This document shows positions 54,580-64,000 of a stretch of DNA of 64,000 nucleotides, piece by piece. Source of the stretch: Amanita rubescens (Eukaryota > Basidiomycota > Agaricomycetes > Agaricales > Amanitaceae). A model generated the notes under the pieces. That model made no database searches and had not been told where the DNA came from. It saw nothing but the letters and a program-made list of their open reading frames with translations. The stretch lies in contig WION01000011.1 of NCBI GenBank assembly GCA_015039365.1, positions 434,001 to 498,000 of the forward strand, read 5' to 3'. The translations under genes were made by a program, and so were the position numbers. Numbering within the stretch: position 1 is the stretch's first letter; every line of letters begins with the position of its first letter.

Positions 54580-57240
54580 GTTATGTCATCTCTGACAGCA
54601 CTGGAGTCATGGGCGCGCCGAGCTACCCGGCCGACTCGGAGTCCCACGTCTCAATCAAAGATGTTTCTCCAACCCCTCGGGCAATCTGGCAGCGGTGCGT
54701 CTTGTTGGCGGGAGTTTATGACACCATCCATATGCACTTGGATTTTCCGGGGTTTAGGGTTGTTTCCTCCGACCGTAACACTGTGAATCCTTTGACCAGA
54801 TAGCAAACATCATCCAAATCAGGAATCAACACAAGGCTGTACGAGGACACATCAAGTATAATTAGAACGAGGGTTTGTGATAATGATGTATATCAACTCC
54901 AAGAGTTATATTATATCTGGTTCTCATCGAGTACAGCGCCTTTTCGACTTCACCCACGTTATCACTAGTTTTCGGGACAACATGCCAGCGGTAGAGATTT
55001 CGCTCGTAGTGGAACGGGCAACAAGTATAGCACCAACCATGGGAGCGTTATATATTGGAGCAATGTTGACGGCAATGTTCGTGTCCGATTCATTTTCCCA
55101 TATCATTTGCTGAGTCGTTCCATAGACTTTATGGATCTACCAACATTCAGACGTTCCTGTATTACAAAAACTTCCCCGGGGATCATATGTTCCAGAAATG
55201 TGCCGTGAGTGGACGCACACAACCTGTCCTGAAGTTGCGCTTACAGCTTTCGCTTTTCGGATCTCAAGGTCTCTTTCCTCTGGTATGTGCCTGCCAGAAT
55301 CCATCCTTCTTCCGAATATCAAGCTAAGGAACAACAGGATTTTAGACTCGTTGCACATGATCTTCACCATCATTGAATTCTGGCATTATCTGATCGATTC
55401 GTTCGGTGATTACAATGCCCTCCTGGAGTTGCATTGGTGCGTCCTCTTCTTTTGGAGGTTCCCGCTGAGACTTACTACACGCATTCAGGTCGTTTTCAGT
55501 AAGCCATCGATTGATACAGTTACCCTCGTGATTTTATCCATGATATTAGCTGCAGATTCTGATCAGCGTACGTCTCCTAACACGCTCTCTTGTTAGGCAA
55601 CATGTTAATCGGTGTTGAACGTTGATATGTCCAGGTCCTTATCATTCTTGTCGTACAAAGGCATGTTCGTGGCATGTCCTTCGCTTGATTGACATTTACT
55701 GTTTTAATGTCCCTCAGCTTCTACACACGGCGAATATGGATACGTAGGTGTCTATGGCATGTCTGAAATCGTCCATTGAGATTACCGTCTTCAGTCAGCT
55801 TGAACCGTTACCAACGGATTTGGTCATGGATTTTGGTACGTCGGACTAAGGGATTTTATTCGTTTCTCTAATGCGCCTAATGGTAGATTCTCGTCCTCTT
55901 GGCTGTATATGGTTTGCGCGGGTTTTTACATGTTTTCCGCCACGCTAACATTTAGCCTGTTTAGCTGCAGGATTCCGTATGTTCTGATGATATGTTTCCG
56001 CCATCTCACTGAACGTCTTGAATTAGTCTTCTTGGTCAAGCTGTGAGTCGGACCGGCGATCCCTTTCAATAGATGTGAACTTCCTTAACAGATATAGCGT
56101 CTCTACATTACCGCAACTCAGTCAGCTCCGCGTAGGTTTCCTACTTTGTTTGCGAATATCTTTGACGTCGGAGTTATCAACAACAGTGGTCGATAATATT
56201 TGGTTTATCAATGTCCAGCTTCGATGATTTTATGCTCGCCATCGCAATTTGTCATTTCCTGGCTATTCGGCGGACAACGTTCGAAGAGTAAGCATCCAAC
56301 TCGTACATGTTGTTACGTAGTCCCCTGATATTCTGCAATTTACAGGACAAAATCAAGACTTTGGACCATCATGACTTATGCAGTCATCTCAGGGGCGCTG
56401 ACGAGGTAAGTGACAGCGCATCGCAGACGTACCTCGTTGATGCGAGGAATTTTAGTATTTTTTCGCTCACCTCTGTGATCACTGTAAGTCCATGAAGTTG
56501 GCTTTCTTATAATTGAAGCTGACAGGAAAAAAGGTGGCTATCATGCCACATAATTTGGTGTTCCAGGGCATTGAATTCTTGGTTCCAAAACGTGAGCATG
56601 ATGCTTCGCATCTGGAGAAAAATTAACACTTTTTGTCAATCAGTCTATGTCAACAGTTATCTCGCGATGTTAGTGGCAATTGCGTTTCCATGTTTCCATA
56701 CGTCAGATTTTCACGAATTTTATCCCAGGTTGAATGCCCGGAAGGGTGCGAAAAATCACAGGAAATCCAATAATCTTTCGGTCGTGAGTGTTTCTACCCC
56801 CAGCGCGCGGCTTGATAATATTCATCGTACCAATGCATAGAACACTGTGATACGATTTGGCGATTCTGAGTCGAGACAGTCAACCAGTCACGAATCCCAC
56901 ACTAGATTCTCCACTGTAGCGACAACCGATCCCAAGATTCCCTCAAGTACTAACCCTAGAGTAAGTGGCATTTTCAACCCCTTCTGTTGTTCACTAATTT
57001 GGCTCGCAGGGAGGGCTTGAGGTCAAAGTAGATGTTGTCCAAGGTGGTGATCAAAGCGATGTCAACTACGCCAATTCCAACCTTTCAAAAAAGCCATCCC
57101 AGGTTTACGAGTCACGTGGATATGCGTATTGAAATTGGATTTGAACCTAAACGAAGCCAAGGACACTAACCGTCATTATTGTAGTTATAGTTTGGGAGAA
57201 GAAAAGAGTAGTAGCGTAAGCCCGAGTTTTTTTTCTTCCT
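54580..57240 (+). repeat. DUF6534 gene E duplication unit (pair with 48940-51580)
   Basis: Second copy of the 2.65 kb unit, same orientation. It contains short extra strings (for example agctacccggccgac near 54617 and gttctcatcgag near 54922) missing from copy 1. Confidence 0.85.
54982..57132 (+). CDS. DUF6534 seven-helix membrane protein, copy E
   Basis: Starts MPAVEISLVVERATSIAPTM. It follows gene D exon by exon, for example ILDSLHMIFTIIEFWHYLID, TKSRLWTIMTYAVISGALT and VYVNSYLAMLNARKGAKN. The tail reads NTVIRFGDSESRQSTSHE, then GGLEVKVDVVQGGDQSDVNY, and ends QVYESRGYAY at 57132. The intron after exon 7 starts with GC (55661). All traced exons are open. The TATA-like site is changed to tatatcaa, so expression may be lower or differently started than D. 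A related frame of unknown role precedes it (54583-54805). Confidence 0.8.
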
Positions 57241-57244
57241 CGGC

Positions 57245-57794
57245 GTTCCGATAATACAGTTCCATTCCGAGAAAAGGGGATTCGGAATGATGTGAGTCAG
57301 CTATCAACACTGTAACCGTGTGAACCCGTTGACCCAAATCGGAAGGTCATTTCATAGCCGCAAATCGCTAAGTGAACGCTCAGCGCTCAGCGCTCGCACA
57401 GTCTGCCCAGTTTTTTTCTTTTTATCGAACAATTCGAGTACGGCCTTACACTGGCAAGGTTACAGTGGAAACTGGTGACGTGAAAACCATCAAACTTGCA
57501 AAGCGACTTTGGACACACAACGCGCCGTGAGCGTGAGCGCTCAGCTTCACTAAGTTGTTTTCGGAGAAGCACTCCTCCTGTGTGGCCACAGCGAGAACCA
57601 TTCCGCTTCACAAAATGGATCCTTCAAGCGCTTCGAGTCATTGCCACAACAACTTACCATAAACGATTGGCGCTCGTCGTGTGCACATAGGGGAATCCAT
57701 CACATGCGCTGTGCTTGTGCTCTACTAGCTGGAAACACTGCAAATGTGCTCACAACTCTTGACCTGAACCTCGTCGCTACGTTCTTGTGGTAAG
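57245..57794. other. Spacer between genes E and F
   Basis: Open frames of 64-74 codons on both strands around 57390-57690 lack motifs. The gene F promoter must lie here; no clear TATA box was seen. Confidence 0.3.
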
Positions 57795-59857
57795 ATGCCA
57801 GCAATAATCCATCGTCTCTCAGCGGCACCAGATCTTGGACCAACTATGGGAGCGATGTATGTGGGGGCAATGGTAGCGGGAATGTACGTGTCTACGCGCC
57901 TCCGCCGTATCGTTTCCTGAGCTCATTCTACAGACTATATGGATTCACCAACGTTCAGACTTTTCTGTATTTCAAGAATTATTACGGTGGAGATTTGACG
58001 TTCTGCAAATATGGGGTGAGTAGTGTGCTCGATATGGACATGTTTTTATTTTGTCGTTGCCTATCAAGGTCTCTCTTCTTTGGTATATGCCTCTCACCAT
58101 AGGCGGCTTTGACTATAAATTAACTTGCAACAGGGTTCTGGACTCGTTTCACATGGTCTTCACCATTGTTGAACTTTGGCACTATCTTATCGATTCATTT
58201 GGAAACTATACGGCCCTCCTCTATATGCATTGGTGCGTCTTTCTGATTCGAAGGATTTTGCTGGAAATTCACTGTCGTTCATGCAGGTCGTTTAAAGTGT
58301 GTTGCATTTGCAAGTCCGATACAATGTGGCGGTTCTGATTCTTTGATCTGCGTTGTTAGTTACAAATCTTGATCAGCGTGCGTCTTTATATCGAGCCCTC
58401 TTTTAACCTCCATGTGAATTGATATTGATGCGTCTAGGCCATCATCATTTTGGTTGTCCAAAGGTATGCCTTTACTATCTCTTTCACTGGCCTGGCGTTC
58501 GACGTTTTGGAGTCTCTACACAGTACGAGTATGGAAACGTGAGTGCCTTAGCATATTATGCGAATTACGTGCTGAAGTTATCGTTTGCAGTCAGTTCCGA
58601 TCGTAAACGTATTTGGGCGCCAATTTTGGTACGTCAGATCAGATGGACTTGATCCGCTTCTTTGACGCATTCACGGTAGATCGTCAACCTCACGCTTGTA
58701 TACGGTACGTGGTGATTTTCCGCATTCTTTTCAGTTTCTCTCTGATCTTTTCTTCATTTAGCATCCTCCATTAGTACGTTCAATGATAACTTTTCATCTA
58801 TATCATATCAACCAAGTCGTCTGAATTAGCTGCTGTGGTCAAGTTGTAAGCAGCGCAGTCGGGCGTATTCTAATTTCTATGGATTTCATTCTTTCAACAG
58901 ATATAGGGCTACCTCATTCTCTCAAATACATCAGTTCCGCGTACGTTTATATGCTCTTCATGCGCTGCTGACACTTTTCATATCGATAGTGGGAGATATT
59001 CCTTGGTTTTTCAATGATGACTTTGAGCGACTTCATGCTTGCCGCCGCGATCTATCATTTACTCTCTTCTCTTCCCACCTCTTCCGTCCAGTAAGATTAA
59101 CGCTTTTTGAATTCGTCCGCTGAGAATCGAGATCCTATAACTTGCAGAACGGACTCGACAATTTGGACCATCATATCCTACTCAGTTATCTCGGGCATGC
59201 TAACGAGGTATGTAGCGACCCATGGGAGATGTGTCATATTGAGGAGACACTTTCTAGCATTTGTTCACTTGCCTCCGTAATTACGGTAAGTTCAAGCGAC
59301 TAGCTTTGTCTTGATTGAAATGGACATGGAAACAGCTTGCTCTCATGTCACACACGCTCGTATTTCAGGCCATTGAATTCTTGCTCCCTAAACGTGAGGT
59401 TTCTGGCTTCGCATTTGGAAATACATTAATGTGCTTTTCAGTTTATATCAACAGCTACTTGGCAATGTCAGCAGTTATCAGGTTGCTTCCGCTAGACCCT
59501 TTGAACCAATTTATCTTAGGCTGAACTCTAGAAGGAGTACGAGAGAGCACAGTATCTCCAACAGCTCTTCTGTCGTGAGTCTTTCGGGCCCGATGCATAC
59601 CTCAATGGGACTCATCGTGTTAACATATAGGCCCTATTCCGTTCGAGAAACATTGGATCGAGGAACACGAATTCCTTCACCAGCCTGAGATTCCCCAACT
59701 CAGTGGTTGAGCCCGAGATTCCTTCGCTTGGCCCTAGCGTAAGCGACTTCCCTCAACTACGCCTACCGTGTATTGATTTACCTCCCAGGGGGCTATCAAG
59801 ATAAAAATGAAAGTTTCCCGCTCTGATGATCGAGACCAGAACGTCACGACGACCTAA
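57795..59857 (+). CDS. DUF6534 seven-helix membrane protein, copy F
   Basis: The most diverged of C-F. Starts MPAIIHRLSAAPDLGPTMGA. Blocks: LYGFTNVQTFLYFKNYYGG, VLDSFHMVFTIVELWHYLID, SLYTVRVWK, VSSDRKRIWAPIL, AMSVLN-type exon AMLNSRRSTRE. The tail exon reads LFRSRNIGSRNTNSFTSLRF, and the last exon ends DDRDQNVTTT with TAA at 59857. All traced exons join in frame. The intron after exon 7 has a normal GT donor (58464), as in gene B. The splice donor of exon 18 (AT|gtcagc) fixes the same position in the other copies, where gtta follows. The Ty1/copia element lies directly downstream. Confidence 0.8.
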
Positions 59858-59939
59858 CTTTAACTTTAAACTCCCCTCCTACGACTATCATATTCTCATC
59901 GCTGTTCGGTCTCCGACAGGAATCACTGAATTCCTTTCT

Positions 59940-60441
59940 CTGTATGTCTCAGCTCAGTACGGTATGATACTATAACACTTCCCTCCATTTCCCGTAGTAC
60001 TTTATCTTTGCTTGTGTATATTCTGTCTCTCCTTGACGAAGAAGACAGGTCTACGCGAGAGCGTGTCCACAGCATGAGCAGGTGCAATAGCTTACCTATT
60101 GCGATATGATCTTAGCACTACTCTTCGGCGTAGTAGTGATAGTAAGAGGAAGAGAATGGATTGTCCTATTCTACGATACAGGACAGGTTTATATACTAAG
60201 GGAGAACAAATATGTGTCTACATATGTGTAAGCATATAGTATAGATGAGAAGATATGGCGTGCTAAGCACACCATAAGGTGTGATCATGAGTCTATCATG
60301 ATGTCACCATGATATCATAATGAAGTCATTATGATGTCATCTCTATGTCATACATAAAGGATGACGCGAGCGATATGAGTAACATTGATTGTAGTCAATC
60401 AATAGTTAATCATTCTATAAATATAATTCTATATTTAACAC
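59940..60441 (-). repeat. Ty1/copia 3' LTR (outer edge approximate)
   Basis: On the minus strand the LTR starts TGTTAAATATAG at 60441, directly after a purine-rich GCGAAGGGGTG tract, the usual primer for plus-strand synthesis. The outer end is unsure: a TG...CA pairing is possible near 59941 or 60016. It contains repeated ATGATGTCA-type motifs (60280-60340) and a TATA-like tataaatata. The second LTR is outside the window, so neither length nor target duplication can be checked. Confidence 0.6.
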
Positions 60442-60462
60442 ACCCCTTCGCTTAGATATCCT

Positions 60463-63400
60463 TTATTTAAAGTCTATGATGTTCTCATCATAGAAGGGAT
60501 CTATATCCGATTCCTGTTGATCAATAAGACCATCAAGAAGTTCCATCAACTTCCTGTGTGATAGACGATCAATTCCATCTAATTCAAGATTTTGCCAATC
60601 AAGAATAAATTTTGTCAAATCACGGATTTCCTCAGTCTCTAATCGATCTGGTCTTTTGATTAATGCATTTGTAGAAGTCGGATATTCTTCTAAGGAAAGT
60701 CCCAATTGTTCTCTAAAGAATTTGACCTTTTCAAAGGATAAATTCTTAGTCATGAGATCCGCATTCTGTTCGTTTGTTGGTATATATTCGAGGACTACCT
60801 TTTTAGTCTCGATCAACTCGCGAACGAAATGATAGCGAATATCAATGTGTTTGGAACGATGTTCTTGTGCAGGATTTTGTGCCCAAAATATAGCGCCTTG
60901 GTTATCTACGCTAAGTAAGATGCTTTTAATGGGTGCACCTATTTCGTAAAATAGATTTTCAACCCATGCAATTTGTCTTGCAGCATCTGATAAAGATATG
61001 TATTCTGCTTCAGTCGAAGACAGAGCTACAGTCTTTTGTTTTCTACTCGTCCAAGCTACCGCACCACCAGCTAACATTAAGACATAACCGTTTATAGATC
61101 GTCGTGTATTACGATCAGCGGCCCAGTCAGCGTCAGCGTAGGCTCTAAATTTATTATTGCCTTTGGCACTATAAACGATTTTTACGTTTAAGGTATGAGC
61201 AATGTATTTAACAATATACAAGGTTTTTTGGATATGTTCTTGGGACGGGTTTGATGAAAATTGGGACATCAAAATTACTGCATAAATTATATCAGGCCTA
61301 GTTCCTAAGGCGAGATATAGAAGGGATCCTATTATCTGTTGATAATAAGAACGTTCCTGTGGTGTGCATTCTCCTTCATTCTTTATAGGAGCATACCCAG
61401 CAGGTAACGGTGTGCGTACAGACTTGCAATCTTCAAGTCCAAATCGCTTGACAACCTTCAAGGCATAAGGACCTTGATCTATGACTAAGAATCCTAAATC
61501 ACGGTTGTAATTGACTTGGATTCGTAAATACTCTTTGATCTTTCCAAGATCACGACATTCCCACATCTCCATAAATTTCTTTTTAATGGATGCGATGGTG
61601 GAATCGTCATTTCCCATAAAGAGTATATCATCGACATACAATATGCATATCGTGATTGTATTCTTGCCTTTACGAACGTAAACGCCAGAATCAGACAAGC
61701 ATCGCTCGAAATGCAATGATTTCAACGATTTATCAGCTTGTTTATTCCAGGCATATGATGCCTGTTTCAATCCATATATGGCTTTCCTCAGCCTATATAC
61801 TTTAGATTCTTGTCCTTTTACAACGAAACCTTCTGGCTGGGCCATGTAAATATCTTCATCAAGATCGCCATATAAGAAGGCAGTTTTTACATCTAGGGCT
61901 TGTATATCCCAGTTTTCAAGCACTGATGTGGCCAGAAGTATTCGGATTGTTTCATATCTCGCTACAGGCGAGAATGTTTCGTCGTAATCTAATCCGGGAC
62001 GTTGACTAAAACCTTTAGCTACGACGCGAGCTTTTTTGCGTCCATCGGTTTTTAAGTCGAAAACCCAACGACATCTGATTAGGTTTCGTCCTTTTGGAAG
62101 ATCAACTAACTCCCAAATATCTCTAGATTGAAGAGATTTAAATTCGTCATCCATTGCAATCTTCCATTGTTTATACAATTGAGGATTACTGGAGCGCATT
62201 TTAGATATATCTCTATAGTCATATGGAATATTATCCACAAGGGGGACAGCCGCTTTTAGAAGGAAATGAAGGAATTCATTTCCAGATTCATTAATCATTC
62301 GGGTTAAATGATCATGTTCCGCAGATTTTAATTTAGACTTTAAAGCAAAGATTTCTTTAAGTAGAGAAGCAGATTCATTCATTCTGTCAGGGTTCCTGTC
62401 TGCTGACGGTGGATCCTGAGTCGAAGAACTCGGAGTTTTATCTTTTAACTGTTCTCGTAAAGCATCTCGTTTTTGCTGAATTTCCGCTTCTATCTGTGCA
62501 GGAGTTTTATCTCCATACGCGTTGTCTCTTTGCACCCTTGGGACTGGAAAACGACCAGAACGGCGAGGACCTATTTGTACAGAGGGTGGACCTGGATCAG
62601 ATATGATCGGTGGAGGAGGTCTAGGTCTCTGAGCAAATTCTCTAAAACGATCTCTTTGACGTTGTTCAAATTGATCAAATTCTCGATCCGTCATAAATGG
62701 GTTTTCTATTTCATCACGATCTCTTTGATTCAAAGAGAAAGGATTATCTTCATCCATAGGACTACGAGGCGAAGGTGGCCTAGATACATATGGTATCGGT
62801 GTTATAGGTCTAGAAGAAACAGGAGTCTCCTCTTTTATTTGTGGAGAGGGAGTACGTCTAAAGGGTTCAGGAGTTTTACGTTTCTTAAACATATCACTCA
62901 TTTGACGTTTGAATTGATCTCGTAAACGAGACTGTTTATCAATTCCTTGACCCTTTTTCCAATCATCGCGTTGTCTACGATAATTGTCACGTCTTTCTTG
63001 TTCTCTTTCTTCCCTTTGCCTTTGGATATTATCATCCAAAAAATCTCTTCGACGATCGGCAAATTCATCACCGTCATCATCATCGTTTGAATCATCAGAA
63101 GGGTCTGATTGCTGTCTATCAGGAGATGCACCCCTTCGATCCAAACCAGGTGAGCGTCTTCTGCTCGGAGAACGTCTACGGTTCTCTGGGAGTAAGTTAT
63201 CTAAATCCAAATTTTGTGGAGGGCGGTTAGGTTCCTCTTGAGGAATCGCCTCCCAGATCGGACCAAGATCTTCAGTAATTATATCTGCAGTCTTTCCTTT
63301 ACGCGGAAACCTGTTTTCAAAGAATGTAGCCTGGGAGGATATGACCAGTGTGTTTGTCGACGTCATGAACCTATAGCCTTTGGTTCCTGATTCATATCCT

Positions 63401-64000
63401 ACAAAAGTGCATAAAACGGATTTCTCGGACAGCTTATCCGGTCTCCGTTGATCAGGGATAAATACCCAGGCTTCACATCCAAATACTCGAAAGTATGATA
63501 CGTCTGGTTTTTTATTAAGAAGATTTTCCAGAGGGGTCTTCCATTTAGTCCGTTTTAGGGGAGTGCGGTTGTACACATGCACAGCCGTTCTGAATGAGAA
63601 CTCCCACCAAGATTTCGGACATCCTGCGTCTAATCGCATAGCTTCAGCTTTGTCTGACAAAGTCTGATTCATGCGTTCAACGCGACCATTTTGTTGTGGG
63701 GTGTAAGGAGCTGTCTGTTGATGTTTAATTCCTTTGGATTTAAGGAATTCTTCAAAGGCTTTATTTACAAATTCCCCCCCTCGATCAGAACGGAGGTGAG
63801 AAATAGGTTGTTTAGGATCTACAAACTCATTATACCATCCGGTAAAATATTCTAGAGTTTGATCTTTGGTTTTTAATAAACCAATCCACGTATACGAGGT
63901 GAAATCATCAACGATAACACCAATATATTTGTATTTGTGATAAGATATGGCCGGTACGGTCATAAGATCCATATGGAGTAACTCGAAGGGACGAGTAGCT
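60463..64000 (-). CDS. Ty1/copia polyprotein (integrase, reverse transcriptase, RNase H), partial
   Basis: Open from the right edge (before the Met at 63972) to a stop at 60463, at least 1170 codons without a break. Counting from that Met, integrase is at the start: D2 in the HMDLM context, D63 in RSDRGGEF and E99 in NGRVERMNQ, the DDE triad with its usual 35-residue spacing. A KKPDVSYFRVFGCEAW block ends it. Residues about 260-500 are a charged linker with Arg-Ser strings. The reverse transcriptase begins WELVDLPKGRNLIRCRWVFD and has YVDD near residue 780. RNase H follows with ADADWAADRNTRRS and STEAEYISLSDAARQ. The element copies its RNA into DNA in particles and inserts it. The intact frame suggests a recent copy. 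Confidence 0.9.
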   Translation of the reverse strand, partial: ATRPFELLHMDLMTVPAISYHKYKYIGVIVDDFTSYTWIGLLKTKDQTLEYFTGWYNEFVDPKQPISHLRSDRGGEFVNKAFEEFLKSKGIKHQQTAPYTPQQNGRVERMNQTLSDKAEAMRLDAGCPKSWWEFSFRTAVHVYNRTPLKRTKWKTPLENLLNKKPDVSYFRVFGCEAWVFIPDQRRPDKLSEKSVLCTFVGYESGTKGYRFMTSTNTLVISSQATFFENRFPRKGKTADIITEDLGPIWEAIPQEEPNRPPQNLDLDNLLPENRRRSPSRRRSPGLDRRGASPDRQQSDPSDDSNDDDDGDEFADRRRDFLDDNIQRQREEREQERRDNYRRQRDDWKKGQGIDKQSRLRDQFKRQMSDMFKKRKTPEPFRRTPSPQIKEETPVSSRPITPIPYVSRPPSPRSPMDEDNPFSLNQRDRDEIENPFMTDREFDQFEQRQRDRFREFAQRPRPPPPIISDPGPPSVQIGPRRSGRFPVPRVQRDNAYGDKTPAQIEAEIQQKRDALREQLKDKTPSSSTQDPPSADRNPDRMNESASLLKEIFALKSKLKSAEHDHLTRMINESGNEFLHFLLKAAVPLVDNIPYDYRDISKMRSSNPQLYKQWKIAMDDEFKSLQSRDIWELVDLPKGRNLIRCRWVFDLKTDGRKKARVVAKGFSQRPGLDYDETFSPVARYETIRILLATSVLENWDIQALDVKTAFLYGDLDEDIYMAQPEGFVVKGQESKVYRLRKAIYGLKQASYAWNKQADKSLKSLHFERCLSDSGVYVRKGKNTITICILYVDDILFMGNDDSTIASIKKKFMEMWECRDLGKIKEYLRIQVNYNRDLGFLVIDQGPYALKVVKRFGLEDCKSVRTPLPAGYAPIKNEGECTPQERSYYQQIIGSLLYLALGTRPDIIYAVILMSQFSSNPSQEHIQKTLYIVKYIAHTLNVKIVYSAKGNNKFRAYADADWAADRNTRRSINGYVLMLAGGAVAWTSRKQKTVALSSTEAEYISLSDAARQIAWVENLFYEIGAPIKSILLSVDNQGAIFWAQNPAQEHRSKHIDIRYHFVRELIETKKVVLEYIPTNEQNADLMTKNLSFEKVKFFREQLGLSLEEYPTSTNALIKRPDRLETEEIRDLTKFILDWQNLELDGIDRLSHRKLMELLDGLIDQQESDIDPFYDENIIDFK

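Larger units (their letters stand above)
59940..64000 (-). mobile_element. Ty1/copia LTR retrotransposon, 5' part beyond the right edge
   Basis: The order integrase, then reverse transcriptase, then RNase H in one frame, followed by polypurine tract and LTR, is that of Ty1/copia elements. It sits about 80-100 nt after the stop of DUF6534 gene F. GAG, protease, the 5' LTR and primer-binding site lie outside the window. Confidence 0.9.

Noticed and set aside
59590..59640. LTR outer boundary within gene F (tgttaacata string)
   Set aside because: This lies in the last introns of gene F, whose final exons remain intact to 59857, so the element must start after them.

Overview
The window reads as nuclear DNA of a filamentous basidiomycete, probably an Agaricomycete. 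The genes are cut by many introns of about 45-75 nt with GT...AG ends. The recognisable families are typical of mushroom-forming fungi: DUF6534 seven-helix membrane proteins, a MYND-DUF4470 protein, an F-box protein, a fungal HNH protein, a LINE with zinc-knuckle ORF1, and a Ty1/copia element. No rRNA, convincing tRNA or CRISPR array was seen.

Layout. (1) 1-4.7 kb: a LINE on the minus strand, running off the left edge, inserted in the remains of a C2-domain gene (4.8-5.1 kb). (2) 5.5-10.7 kb: two DUF6534 genes (A, B). (3) 11.3-17.6 kb: an F-box gene, a three-exon HNH gene, an ABCG transporter pseudogene and a small unrecognised gene. (4) 17.9-43.7 kb: a repeat-rich accessory block. It holds three minus-strand paralogues with signal peptides (two end in paired C2H2 zinc fingers, one in an Arg-Gly tail), two copies of an unrecognised 193/194-residue gene, several copies of a repeat called R1 here, a duplicated segment of about 4.5-5 kb, and a duplicated block of about 1.3 kb that lies inverted in one copy. 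A MYND-DUF4470 gene (28.4-30.9 kb) sits inside this block. (5) 43.9-45.8 kb: a DDI1 gene fragment, one unrecognised two-exon gene and a DUF6534 remnant. (6) 46.6-59.9 kb: four more DUF6534 genes (C-F), with D and E a recent duplicate pair. (7) 59.9-64 kb: a Ty1/copia element on the minus strand, running off the right edge.

Together the six DUF6534 genes and at least five fragments form an expanding and decaying membrane-protein cluster. Each gene is split into about 21 exons, several only 10-18 nt long. This cluster is broken by a second expanding family: secreted, low-complexity proteins with zinc fingers and basic motifs. These resemble in layout the secreted nuclear zinc-finger effectors known from some plant-associated fungi; that functional link is inference. 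Exon models were built by hand from splice-site consensus, reading-frame continuity and comparison among the copies in this window. No database search was run.
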